Position numbers and translations under genes: made by a program. A stretch of DNA of 64,000 nt. It comes from Kitasatospora sp. SolWspMP-SS2h (GTDB lineage Bacteria > Actinomycetota > Actinomycetes > Streptomycetales > Streptomycetaceae). The notes under the pieces were generated by a model. It made no database searches and was not told where the DNA came from. It saw only the letters and a program-made list of their open reading frames with translations. Location: contig NZ_QLLT01000005.1 of assembly GCF_003259315.1 (NCBI RefSeq), forward strand, positions 1 through 64,000, read 5' to 3'. Positions 51,260 through 59,126 of this stretch are shown piece by piece; the stretch's first letter is position 1, and each line of letters opens with the position of its first letter.

Positions 51260-52979
51260 GCGGCTTCCCTTCGTCAGCGGTGGACGGGGTGGGCTGCGGC
51301 CGGCGGGCCCGGGCCAGCAGTCCGAGCACCGGGCCGCGCACCTCGGCGGCGCCGAACAGCGCTCCGAGGGCGGCGAAGGACAGCAGGACGGTGGTGCCGC
51401 CGAGCAGCGCGGCGGGCAGCGGTCCGGCGGCGGTGCGGGCGGCCAGCGCGCCGAGCCCGGCGGCGGCGACGGCGGCGGCCAGCAGCCGGGCCTGGCCGCC
51501 GAGCACCAGGGGCAGCCGGAGCGCGACGCCGCGCAGCATCAGGCCGCGCATCAGCAGCGCCGCGGTGGTGGTGATGCCCGCGGCGTTGCCCGCGGCCAGG
51601 CCGAGCGCCCCGAAGTGCGGGGTGGCGCCGACGCCGACCGCGACGGTGACGGCCAGGCCGAGCAGCATCGCGCCGACCGGGTACCAGTCCAGCCAGGTGA
51701 TCCGGTCGCCCTCGGCGCGCGGGACGTCGGCGCGGCGCACCACCGGGCGGACGCAGAAGTACGGCCGGACCATCACGCCGATCATCGCCTGCGCGGGCAG
51801 CCCGAAGGAGTAGACCCGGATCACGGCGGCGGTGGCGGAGGTGTCGGCCGGGCCGAACGCGCCGCGCTCGAACAGCAGGGCGACCAGCGCGGGGGCGCAG
51901 GCCATCAGGAAGGCGGTGCCCAGCAGGACCAGCGCGGCGGCCTGCCCGAGGTCCTTCTCGACCCGGTCGCGGGCCGCCGTGAAGTCCCCGGCGGCCATCG
52001 CCCGGGCCACCACCGGGAAGGTCACGGTGACGATCAGGATCGCCGAGGTCATCGCCAACTGGCTGACCTTCGCCGCGTAGTTGAGGTGCGAGATGGTGCC
52101 GGGCGGCAGGGCGGAGCCGAGGTAGCGCTCGATGAAGACCTGGGCCTGCCGGGTCAGCGTGAACGCGGCCACCGGCAGCAGCGCCAGCGGGATCAGCACC
52201 AGCCGGCGGGCCGAGCCCCGGCGCAGCCCGCGCCGCCGTCCGCCGGAGCGCAGCCGGCGGGCGAACGGCAGCAGCAGCACGCCGGCCATCAGCGCGCTGC
52301 CGACCGCGACGCCGATCGCCGCGGAGCGCACCCCGAGCAGCCGGTGGCCGCTGAGCAGCAGCGCCAGGATGCCCAGGTTGTACATCACGTAGATGACGGC
52401 GGGCGCGGTGAAGGAGTGCAGGGCGCGCAGCGCGGAGGCCAGGTACCCGGCGACGCCGAACGGCAGGATGGTGAGCGCGGTGATCCGGGTGCAGGTGACG
52501 GCGAGCCGCGGGTCGGCCAGGCCGGGGGCGAGCAGGTCGACCAGCTGCGGCGCGCCGAGCGCGACCCCGCCGGAGAGGGTGCAGAGCGCGAGCAGCAGCC
52601 AGGGCAGCGTGGAGCGGGTCAACTGCCGTACCGGGTCCGGTCCGTGGGGGCGCTCCTCGCGCAGCACCAGGGCCAGGCTGAAGGCCGGCACCATCAGGAA
52701 CGCCATCGCGTCCTCGATCAGCAGCGGCGCGGCGGTCTCCGGCACCGTCCAGGCGACCAGGAAGGCGTCGGTGCCCTGGTTGGCGCCGAAGTAGCGGGCC
52801 AGCAGCAGGTCGCGGAGCAGGCCGAGGCCGGAGCCGGCCGCGCTGAGCAGCGCGGTGACGCCGAACGCCTTGGCCAGGAAGCCGCGCCGGGCGGGCTCGG
52901 CGGCCGGGCCGGGGCGCGGGGCGGGGACGGCGGTGGGGGCGGGTGCGGGGGCCGCGGCCACCGGCTGCTCGGTCGTCAT
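51249..52979 (-). CDS. MurJ-like lipid-linked oligosaccharide flippase (MOP superfamily)
   Basis: A 576-aa integral membrane protein with about 14 membrane segments after a Pro/Ala-rich N-terminal tail (about 1-30). Typical MurJ/Wzx residues are GFLAKAFGVTALLSAAGSGLGLLRDLLLARYFG, DAFLVAWTVPETAAPLLIEDAM and SGTISHLNYAAKVSQLAM-like segments. In this cluster it most likely moves the lipid-linked repeat unit across the membrane. Lipid II flipping cannot be excluded by sequence alone. It overlaps the ligase stop by 4 bases. Confidence 0.9.
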   Translation of the reverse strand: MTTEQPVAAAPAPAPTAVPAPRPGPAAEPARRGFLAKAFGVTALLSAAGSGLGLLRDLLLARYFGANQGTDAFLVAWTVPETAAPLLIEDAMAFLMVPAFSLALVLREERPHGPDPVRQLTRSTLPWLLLALCTLSGGVALGAPQLVDLLAPGLADPRLAVTCTRITALTILPFGVAGYLASALRALHSFTAPAVIYVMYNLGILALLLSGHRLLGVRSAAIGVAVGSALMAGVLLLPFARRLRSGGRRRGLRRGSARRLVLIPLALLPVAAFTLTRQAQVFIERYLGSALPPGTISHLNYAAKVSQLAMTSAILIVTVTFPVVARAMAAGDFTAARDRVEKDLGQAAALVLLGTAFLMACAPALVALLFERGAFGPADTSATAAVIRVYSFGLPAQAMIGVMVRPYFCVRPVVRRADVPRAEGDRITWLDWYPVGAMLLGLAVTVAVGVGATPHFGALGLAAGNAAGITTTAALLMRGLMLRGVALRLPLVLGGQARLLAAAVAAAGLGALAARTAAGPLPAALLGGTTVLLSFAALGALFGAAEVRGPVLGLLARARRPQPTPSTADEGKPHGR

Positions 52980-54298
52980 GCGCCGGCCGCCTCACGGGAG
53001 TCGGGTCCGGGGAAGGCGGTGCGGGCGGCCAGGCCGAGGACCACGGAGGTCAGCACCGTGGTGGTGCCGCCGATGTCGGCGTAGAGGAAGTCCCAGAGCA
53101 CCCAGCAGAGCAGGGCGAGGGCGGCCAGGCCGGGGCCGGTGGCGCGGCGCAGGCAGCCGAGCAGCAGGGCGAGGAAGAGCGCCAGGTAGGCGACCGCGCC
53201 GAGCAGGCCCTGCTCGCTGAGCACCAGGAAGTACATGTTGTGCGGGGAGAGCAGCGGTTCGCGCCGGAAGCCGATGGTGGAGTCGGCGGCGTCGCTGCCG
53301 GAGGAGAGCCGCAGCGGGGCGTGGCTGTCGCGCAGCTGCTGGAACGCCTTGGGGCCGGCGCCGGTCAGCGGGTGGTCCTGCCAGATCCGGCCGGCGGTGG
53401 CCCACAGGTCGTAGCGGTCGGAGACCGACTGGTCGGGGGCGGCGGAGACCGAGCCGATCGAGCTGAGCCGCTCGGTGACGCCGGAGGCGCCGAGGCCGAG
53501 CCCGCCGACCAGCACCACCGCGGCGGCGGCGCCGACCAGCACGCCCCGGACGGCGAGCCGGGCGTCGGCGCGCAGCAGCAGCACGCTCGCGGCGACGGCG
53601 GTGGCGATCCAGCTGCCCCGGCTGAACGAGACCGCCAGCGGGAAGGCCAGGAACGCGGCGCTGCCCCACATCGCGCGGCGCAGCCAGCGATTGCCGCCGG
53701 GGCGGCGCTCGGCGAGGGCCAGGCCAAGGGCGGCCAGCAGCCCGTACGAGACGACGGTGGACATCGCCATGACGTCCAGCGCGCCGAAGGTGCCGACGGC
53801 CCGGATCGGCTCGCCGGTGTAGGAGGCGCCGGTGCGGGTCAGGTACTGGTCGGCGCCGACCGCGCCCTCGATCAGGGCGGCCAGCACGAAGGAGCCGAGC
53901 ACCAGGCGCCGGTCCCGGGTGTCGCGGACGGCGAGCAGCACCGCGGCGGGGACCAGCACGAAGATCTGCACCAGCCGGACGAAGCCGGTGAGGCTGGCGG
54001 CCGGGTCGATGGAGTGCGCGGTGGCGACGGCGGCGGCCAGCACCACGGCGCCCAGCAGCGCGCAGACGGCCGGGTCGAGGCGGGGCAGCCGGCCGCGCAG
54101 CAGGTCGAGGGCGATCAGCCCGACCAGGGCCAGCGAGGCGAGGTCGGCGGGGGTGACGTGGACGGCCGCGGCGACGTCCTTCTCCCCGGTCGGCACGCAC
54201 ACCAGCAGCACGGTGGCCGCCGCGAGCCAGCTCGGCCGGGCCGGGACTATCCGGGCCGGCCACGCTGCCGGGCGGGGCGGTCGGAGGGCGATGGCCAT
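52976..54298 (-). CDS. O-antigen ligase / polysaccharide polymerase-like membrane protein
   Basis: A 440-aa protein with about 10-12 membrane segments and the large external loop near residues 275-340 typical of WaaL/Wzy proteins. The loop holds SVSDRYDLWATAGRIWQDHPLTGAGPKAFQQL and LLSPHNMYFLVLSEQGLLGAVAY, with a His and Arg in usual catalytic positions. It probably polymerises or transfers the repeat unit. The ATG at 54298 has GGGAG upstream. It begins 4 bases after the glycosylphosphotransferase stop and ends in a 4-base overlap with the flippase gene. Confidence 0.9.
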   Translation of the reverse strand: MAIALRPPRPAAWPARIVPARPSWLAAATVLLVCVPTGEKDVAAAVHVTPADLASLALVGLIALDLLRGRLPRLDPAVCALLGAVVLAAAVATAHSIDPAASLTGFVRLVQIFVLVPAAVLLAVRDTRDRRLVLGSFVLAALIEGAVGADQYLTRTGASYTGEPIRAVGTFGALDVMAMSTVVSYGLLAALGLALAERRPGGNRWLRRAMWGSAAFLAFPLAVSFSRGSWIATAVAASVLLLRADARLAVRGVLVGAAAAVVLVGGLGLGASGVTERLSSIGSVSAAPDQSVSDRYDLWATAGRIWQDHPLTGAGPKAFQQLRDSHAPLRLSSGSDAADSTIGFRREPLLSPHNMYFLVLSEQGLLGAVAYLALFLALLLGCLRRATGPGLAALALLCWVLWDFLYADIGGTTTVLTSVVLGLAARTAFPGPDSREAAGA

Positions 54299-54302
54299 GG
54301 GT

Positions 54303-55874
54303 TCAGCTCCCGTCCGGGCGGACTGCCAGGGCGGCGGTGCGGAGCAGGATCTTGGCGTCCCCCCACAGGCTCCAGCCCTCGATGTAGCGGTTGTCGAAGC
54401 GCGCCCGGTCCTCGATCGAGGTGTCCCCGCGCAGCCCGTTGACCTGGGCCAGGCCGGTCAGCCCGACCGGGACCCGGTGCCGGTCGGCGTACTCGGGGTA
54501 CGCCTGGCCGAACCGCATGACGAAGTAGGGGCGTTCGGGGCGCGGGCCGACCAGGCTCATGTCGCCGCGCAGCACGTTCCACAGCTGGGGCAGCTCGTCC
54601 AGCGAGGTCCTGCGCAGGAACTTGCCGATGGCGCCCATCCGGTGGTCCTGGGCGATGTTCCAGCGGGTGGCCGACTCGTGCTCGTCGGAGGGGCGCAGGG
54701 TGCGGAACTTGAGGACGGTGAAGACCCGGCCGTCCAGGCCGGTGCGCTGCTGGCGGAACAGCACGCCCGGGCCGGTGTCCCAGCGCACCGCGAGGGCGCA
54801 GGCGGCCAGCAGCGGGGAGATCAGCAGCAGGCCGAGGCCGGCCGAGGCGATGTCGAAGCCGCGCTTGACGGCCCAGCCGCCGCGCCGCATCGCGGGGGCC
54901 TCCAGGCGCAGGCAGGGGAAGCCCCAGAGGTGGTCGCCCGCGCCGCGGACCGCGTCGAACTCGCGCAGGCCGGGCACCAGCCAGACCTGGCAGCCGAGCC
55001 GGGCGGCGTGCCGCAGCGCGGCCAGCGTCTCGGCCTCGTCGGCGGCGCCGGCGGTGGCCAGCACGTGGTGGATGCGGTAGCGGCGCAGCACCCGGCCGAG
55101 CACCTCGCGCCCGCCGAGCACCGGCAGCGGGGCGCCGGGCGGCAGCAGCACCGGGTCGGGGTCGAGGTAGCCGACCGGGCGCAGGCCGTACTCGGGGCGG
55201 TCGGTGAGCACCGCGGCGATCCGCTGGCCGAGTTCGCCCGCGCCGAGGATCAGCACCGGGCTGGGGCGGCGGCGGCGGGCCCGGCGGGTGAGGTGGTGGA
55301 CGAAGGCCCGGCCGAGGGCGGCGAGCGGGAGCAGCAGGAGCAGCAGGGCGAGCAGCCGCAGCGGACTGACCGGCCCGAGGTCGGCCCAGCGGCCGGCCAG
55401 GCAGGTGTCGGCGGTGATCGCGAAGGCGGTGGCGACGGCGGCGCGGGCGGCCAGGCCCGGGAGTTCGTCGAGGGCGGAGAGGCTGAGCCGGGTGCGGTAG
55501 AGGCCGCCGGCCAGGTTGAGCGGGAGCAGCGCGGGCAGCAGCAGGGCGGCGGTGGCGACCGGGCGGGTGCCGGCGGGGGTGGTCGCGGCCGCGGCCAGGC
55601 CGACCGCCAGGGCGTCGGCGGCGGCCAGGGCCAGCGGGAGGGCGACCCGGGAGTGCAGCCGGCCGCGGTGCCGGCCGACCCCGGCCGAGGTCCGGGGCGT
55701 GGCGGCCCGGGACTTGGGCCGGCCCTTCGTCCGGAGGCGCGGCCGGTCGAGCACGCCGGTGCCGGGCGCGGTGCCGGGCCCGGCACCGGGTGCGGTGCCC
55801 GCCCGACCGCCGGGGCGGCCGGGACCCGTCAGCGTTCTGCCCGGTCGCGGCACGCTCTCGTGGTCAATGGTCAT
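54303..55874 (-). CDS. Exopolysaccharide polyprenyl glycosylphosphotransferase (WbaP/WcaJ-like)
   Basis: A 523-aa initiating enzyme that transfers sugar-1-phosphate from a nucleotide sugar to undecaprenyl phosphate. A basic, Pro/Gly-rich tail (about 1-70) leads to four hydrophobic segments, a CoA-binding-like Rossmann domain (VLILGAGELGQRIAAVL) and a further membrane hairpin (GFDIASAGLGLLLISPLL). The catalytic sugar transferase domain has VFTVLKFRTL, TSLDELPQLWNVLRG and MSLVGPRPERP. It is the first gene of the seven-gene EPS operon. The start at 55874 has AGGGGAG about 13 bases upstream. Confidence 0.92.
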   Translation of the reverse strand: MTIDHESVPRPGRTLTGPGRPGGRAGTAPGAGPGTAPGTGVLDRPRLRTKGRPKSRAATPRTSAGVGRHRGRLHSRVALPLALAAADALAVGLAAAATTPAGTRPVATAALLLPALLPLNLAGGLYRTRLSLSALDELPGLAARAAVATAFAITADTCLAGRWADLGPVSPLRLLALLLLLLPLAALGRAFVHHLTRRARRRRPSPVLILGAGELGQRIAAVLTDRPEYGLRPVGYLDPDPVLLPPGAPLPVLGGREVLGRVLRRYRIHHVLATAGAADEAETLAALRHAARLGCQVWLVPGLREFDAVRGAGDHLWGFPCLRLEAPAMRRGGWAVKRGFDIASAGLGLLLISPLLAACALAVRWDTGPGVLFRQQRTGLDGRVFTVLKFRTLRPSDEHESATRWNIAQDHRMGAIGKFLRRTSLDELPQLWNVLRGDMSLVGPRPERPYFVMRFGQAYPEYADRHRVPVGLTGLAQVNGLRGDTSIEDRARFDNRYIEGWSLWGDAKILLRTAALAVRPDGS

Positions 55875-56169
55875 CAGCGCACGAACTCCCCTGCTGTGTA
55901 CCCGCCGCGGCCGGGCAGTCGGACCGGACGCGCGCCGGCTCGGCGCCTCGACCCGGTGGACGCGGTCCAGGTAGGCACCTGCTGCCGTGAGAGGCGGTCG
56001 GCCATTCCCCTACCGAAAATGGAGACGAAGCAGGCAAAATCAGACATTACCGAACGCCGGTCGGCGCGCAGGAAGCTGACATGCCAGTTCATTCCACCCG
56101 CCCAATAATCAGACTTTCAGGAAAGAAGGCCGCACCTGCGCGGGCGGGCTTTCACGGCCTGACAAACGA
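55875..56169. other. Intergenic region upstream of the EPS operon
   Basis: About 295 bases, unusually A/T-rich for the window near 56020-56120. It should hold the EPS operon promoter and the end of the upstream GT4 transcript. On the minus strand I see TAATGT (56044-56049) and TAGGGG as weak -10 candidates, but no strong promoter or hairpin. The 72-codon frame (55874-56092) has no support. Confidence 0.4.
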
Positions 56170-57333
56170 TCAGAACCGCTGCGGGACACGGGCGGTGCGG
56201 CCCGCCGGGACCACCCCGGTCCGAACGATCGTCCGGTACACCGCCGCCACCTGCTGAACCACTCCCCGGATATCGTGATGATCTGCCACGTATGACCGGG
56301 CCAGCAGCCCGCGCCGTTCGCACTCGATCCGATCGCCCAGGAATTCGACCAGCCGTTCGGCCATCGCACCGGGATTCTCCGGCGGCACCACCGCCCGCTC
56401 CCGCTCCCCCGGCGGCAGGCACTCCCGGGCCCCCGGCACGTCGGTCAGCAGCACCGGCCGCCCGCAGGCCATCGCCTCCAGCGGCGCCAGCGCCATCCCC
56501 TCCCAGCGCGAGGGCAGCACCACCAGGTCGGCCGCCGCCAGCCACAGCCGCGGGTCGGCCACGTCGCCCACCATCCGCACCCGGGACGGGTCCGGCAGCC
56601 CGCGCACCCGCTCGGCCAGCGCCTCGGCGTCCGGGCCGCCGCCGACCAGCACCAGCCGGGCCGCCGGGCGGGCCAACTGCACCCCGGTCCAGGCGTCCAG
56701 CAGCACGTCCTGCCCCTTCTGCCGGCACAGCCGCCCCACGCACACCGCCAGCGGGTCGTCCCGGTCCAGGCCCAGGGTCATCCGGGCGGCCCGCCGGGAC
56801 GCCGGGTCGGCGGGCGCGAAGTGCTCCAGGTCGACGCCGTTGGGCACCACCCGCCAGTCGGCGACCAGCCCGGCCGCCTCGCCGTCCGCCCGCTCCCGCT
56901 CGCTGACGCACAGCACGGTGCGGGCCCAGCGGGTGGCGTGCCGCTCCCAGCGCAGGCTGGCCCCGGCCATCGCCCCCTCCACCGCCGCGAACGACCAGGC
57001 GTGCGGCTGGAACACGGTGGCCGGGGTGCCGCGGGCCGCCAGCCGCCCGGCCAGCCCGGCCTTCGCGCTGTGCAGGTGCAGCACGTCCGGCCCGACCCGG
57101 CGGACCAGCCGGCGCAGCCGCCACACCTCCCCGGCGGTGGACGGGCCGGGCGAGCGTTCGGCGGGCCAGTCCAGCACCCGGGCGCCGGCCGCGGCGGCCT
57201 CGCGGGTGAGCCGGCCGCCGGGCGGGCAGGCCACCAGCACCCGGCACCCGGCCGCGCGCTGCCCGCGCACCAGGTCCACCACCACCCGGGCCACCCCGCC
57301 GTCGACCGGCTGGGACACATGAAGGATCGTCAT
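56170..57333 (-). CDS. Glycosyltransferase family 4 (upstream of the EPS operon)
   Basis: A 387-aa GT-B enzyme. The N-domain has ILHVSQPVDGGVARVVVDLVRGQ and DVLHLHSAKAGLAGRLAARGTPATVFQPHAWSF. The C-domain has VCVGRLCRQKGQDVLLDAW and the donor site LPSRWEGMALAPLEAMACGRPVLLTDVPGARE. It resembles EPS-type transferases and probably adds the second sugar. The ATG at 57333 is the simple start. A GTG two codons upstream (57339) lies 7 bases after TAGGCT and would suit a leaderless message. Either could be used. Confidence 0.88.
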   Translation of the reverse strand: MTILHVSQPVDGGVARVVVDLVRGQRAAGCRVLVACPPGGRLTREAAAAGARVLDWPAERSPGPSTAGEVWRLRRLVRRVGPDVLHLHSAKAGLAGRLAARGTPATVFQPHAWSFAAVEGAMAGASLRWERHATRWARTVLCVSERERADGEAAGLVADWRVVPNGVDLEHFAPADPASRRAARMTLGLDRDDPLAVCVGRLCRQKGQDVLLDAWTGVQLARPAARLVLVGGGPDAEALAERVRGLPDPSRVRMVGDVADPRLWLAAADLVVLPSRWEGMALAPLEAMACGRPVLLTDVPGARECLPPGERERAVVPPENPGAMAERLVEFLGDRIECERRGLLARSYVADHHDIRGVVQQVAAVYRTIVRTGVVPAGRTARVPQRF

Positions 57334-57346
57334 CTGCACGGCCTGG

Positions 57347-57352
57347 AGCCTA
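57347..57352 (-). promoter_or_regulatory. -10 hexamer of the upstream GT4 gene
   Basis: TAGGCT on the minus strand, 7 bases before the GTG at 57339 and 13 before the ATG at 57333. Confidence 0.5.
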
Positions 57353-57404
57353 AGTTGACGGCGACCGCCGACCGGGCCCGCTTCACCCGTCCCGGGGAAG
57401 CGGA

Positions 57405-57436
57405 ACACCCGTACGGCTGACGCGCCGTACGGGTGT
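57405..57436 (-). terminator. Terminator of the SRPBCC gene
   Basis: Perfect 13-bp stem ACACCCGTACGGC / GCCGTACGGGTGT with a 6-base loop, 32 bases past the SRPBCC stop. Confidence 0.8.
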
Positions 57437-57468
57437 CCGAATTGCGGGTGTCCGAATTCCGGGAGGAA

Positions 57469-57909
57469 TCAGCCGAGTTCGGCCGCCAGGTTGGCGAGCA
57501 CCTGGTCGTGGATCCGGTTCAGGCCCTTCGGCGCGAAGGTGCGCTCGAAGAAACCGCCGATCCCGGTGGCGCCGGTCCAGCTCGCCTCCACGGTGACCCG
57601 GCTGCCGCTCCCGCCGTCCGGCGACACCGTCCAGGTGATCACCATCGAGGAGTTGGCGTCGGTCTCCACCAGCGTCTCCGGGCCGGGCGCCGAGACCGTG
57701 AACAGGCAGTCCCGGACCCGCTTCTCCGTCGCCTGGAGCTTCCAGTGCACCTGCGTCCCGGCGCCCCGGCCGCCGGAGCGCACCTCGTACTCGCTGTACT
57801 GCGCGGGCAGCAGCTTCGGCCGGGTCACCGCGTAGTCGGCCAGCGCCTCGTACACCCGCGCCGGGTCGGCCCCGTACGTCCGCTCGGTGGTGGCGTGCAC
57901 CTTGCCCAT
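57469..57909 (-). CDS. SRPBCC family protein (START-like ligand-binding fold)
   Basis: A 146-aa helix-grip protein. The start VHATTERTYGADPARVYEALADY, GAGTQVHWKLQ, VSAPGPETLVETDANSSM and SRVTVEASWTGATGIGGFFERTFAPKGLNRIHDQVLANLAAEL follow the polyketide cyclase/dehydrase-like SRPBCC fold. Such proteins bind small hydrophobic ligands, and no biosynthetic cluster is adjacent to specify one. The ATG at 57909 has GAGGAG upstream. Confidence 0.87.
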   Translation of the reverse strand: MGKVHATTERTYGADPARVYEALADYAVTRPKLLPAQYSEYEVRSGGRGAGTQVHWKLQATEKRVRDCLFTVSAPGPETLVETDANSSMVITWTVSPDGGSGSRVTVEASWTGATGIGGFFERTFAPKGLNRIHDQVLANLAAELG

Positions 57910-58028
57910 CGCTTCACATCTCCTCGGTCGGCTGCTCGACGGTCGCGCCCAGCCAACCACCGCCGCGACCGGCCGCCAAACCCGGGGCCGCCCCCGGGGG
58001 GCGGAACTGCCCCCCGGGACGGGTCTGC

Positions 58029-58034
58029 GAGGAT
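58029..58034 (+). promoter_or_regulatory. -10-like hexamer, leaderless spacing
   Basis: GAGGAT (a TAGGAT variant) lies 7 bases before the ATG at 58042. Weaker than the other cases. Confidence 0.35.
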
Positions 58035-58041
58035 CGGCCGC

Positions 58042-58794
58042 ATGCTGCAGGTATGCCTGAACGGTGCCAGGACCCGCGCCGAGTGCGCGCACCTCCCCAC
58101 GAGCGCCGAGGAGTTGGCGGCGGCGGCCCGCGCGGCGGTGCGCGCCGGGGCCGCGGACATCCACCTCCACCCCAAGGACGCGGACGGCCGGGACACGCTG
58201 GAGCCGGAGCACGTCGCCGCCGCCGTGACGGCGGTGCGCGCGGCCGTCCCCGGCGTCCCGGTCGGCGTGACCACCGGCGCCTGGACCGCGCCGGACCCCG
58301 GCCGACGGGCCGCGCTGGTCCGCGCCTGGACCGTCCTGCCCGACCACGCCTCCGTGAACTGGCACGAGGACGGCGCGGACGAGGTCTCCGACGCGCTGCT
58401 GGCCCGGGGCGTCGGCATCGAGGCCGGGATCTTCTCCGGCACCGACGCCGTCCACCGCTTCCTCGGCTGGCCGCGGGCCCACCGGGTGCTGCGCGTGCTG
58501 GCCGAGATCACCGAGACCGACCCGGCGGCGGCCGTGGAGAGCGCCGCCGCGCTGCCCGCGACCCTGCGGGCCGGGACGGGGCTGCGGGCCGGGACGGGGC
58601 TGCCGGTCCTGCTGCACGGGGAGGACGCCGGCGCCTGGCCGGTGCTGGCGGTGGCCGCCGCGCTGGGCCTGGACACCCGGATCGGCCTGGAGGACGTGCT
58701 CCACCTGCCGGACGGGTCGCCCGCGGGCGGCAACGCCGAACTGGTCCGGGCCGCCCGGGAACTGATCGAGGAGGCGCGGCGGGGGCGGGAGTGA
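58042..58794 (+). CDS. BKACE (3-keto-5-aminohexanoate cleavage enzyme) family protein
   Basis: A 250-aa DUF849/BKACE-type protein, a TIM-barrel family that condenses a beta-keto acid with acetyl-CoA and splits it. The zinc-binding HxH is seen in AADIHLHPKD, with VPVGVTTGAW, SVNWHEDGADEVSDALLARGVGIEAGIFSG and a late Glu in LEDVLHLPDG. It is slightly shorter than most members (about 270-310 aa), so loops differ. The substrate is unknown. The segment LRAGTGLRAGTGLP comes from an 18-bp tandem duplication. It is divergent from the SRPBCC gene. Confidence 0.83.
   Translation: MLQVCLNGARTRAECAHLPTSAEELAAAARAAVRAGAADIHLHPKDADGRDTLEPEHVAAAVTAVRAAVPGVPVGVTTGAWTAPDPGRRAALVRAWTVLPDHASVNWHEDGADEVSDALLARGVGIEAGIFSGTDAVHRFLGWPRAHRVLRVLAEITETDPAAAVESAAALPATLRAGTGLRAGTGLPVLLHGEDAGAWPVLAVAAALGLDTRIGLEDVLHLPDGSPAGGNAELVRAARELIEEARRGRE
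58564..58599 (+). repeat. 18-bp perfect tandem duplication within the BKACE gene
   Basis: CTGCGGGCCGGGACGGGG is present twice in a row in frame, encoding LRAGTG twice. It lies in a loop between predicted barrel elements. Confidence 0.8.
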
Positions 58795-59126
58795 GGGACG
58801 GGGGGCGGGGGACGGGCCGGGGCGCGCGGTCTCCTACCCGGAGGGCAGGGCGGCGGCGGACTACCGCGGTGGTTGCAGCGGAAGATCAACCCGGGAGGGG
58901 ACGGCGGCCCGGCCCGGCCGCACTAGCGTGAAGGGCGGGCCGGTCGGCGTTCCGGCCGTGGCGCGGCTCCGCCGGGTCGGCCGCGGCCGGCGCGAGGCCG
59001 CGGGCGTCCGCCGAGTGGCGGCGGACGCCGCCCGTGCAGGTGCCGTTCGAGGGGGAGGGCACCCGCGCGCCGCCGACCGGCCCGGCCGCCCGCCCCTCCG
59101 TCCGTACCGATCCGCAGGGGGAGAAC
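58795..59126. other. Intergenic region between BKACE and the Ser/Thr kinase gene
   Basis: About 330 bases without a credible gene. A five-run G tract at 58795-58822 right after the BKACE stop could form a G-quadruplex. TAGCGT at 58924-58929 is a possible -10 for the kinase, which would give a leader of about 190 bases. The frame upstream of the chosen kinase start (from 59034) is not supported by a ribosome site. Confidence 0.4.

Noticed and set aside
55874..56092. A 72-codon minus-strand frame upstream of the EPS operon
   Set aside because: No ribosome site, no recognisable domain, and it covers the region where the operon promoter should lie.
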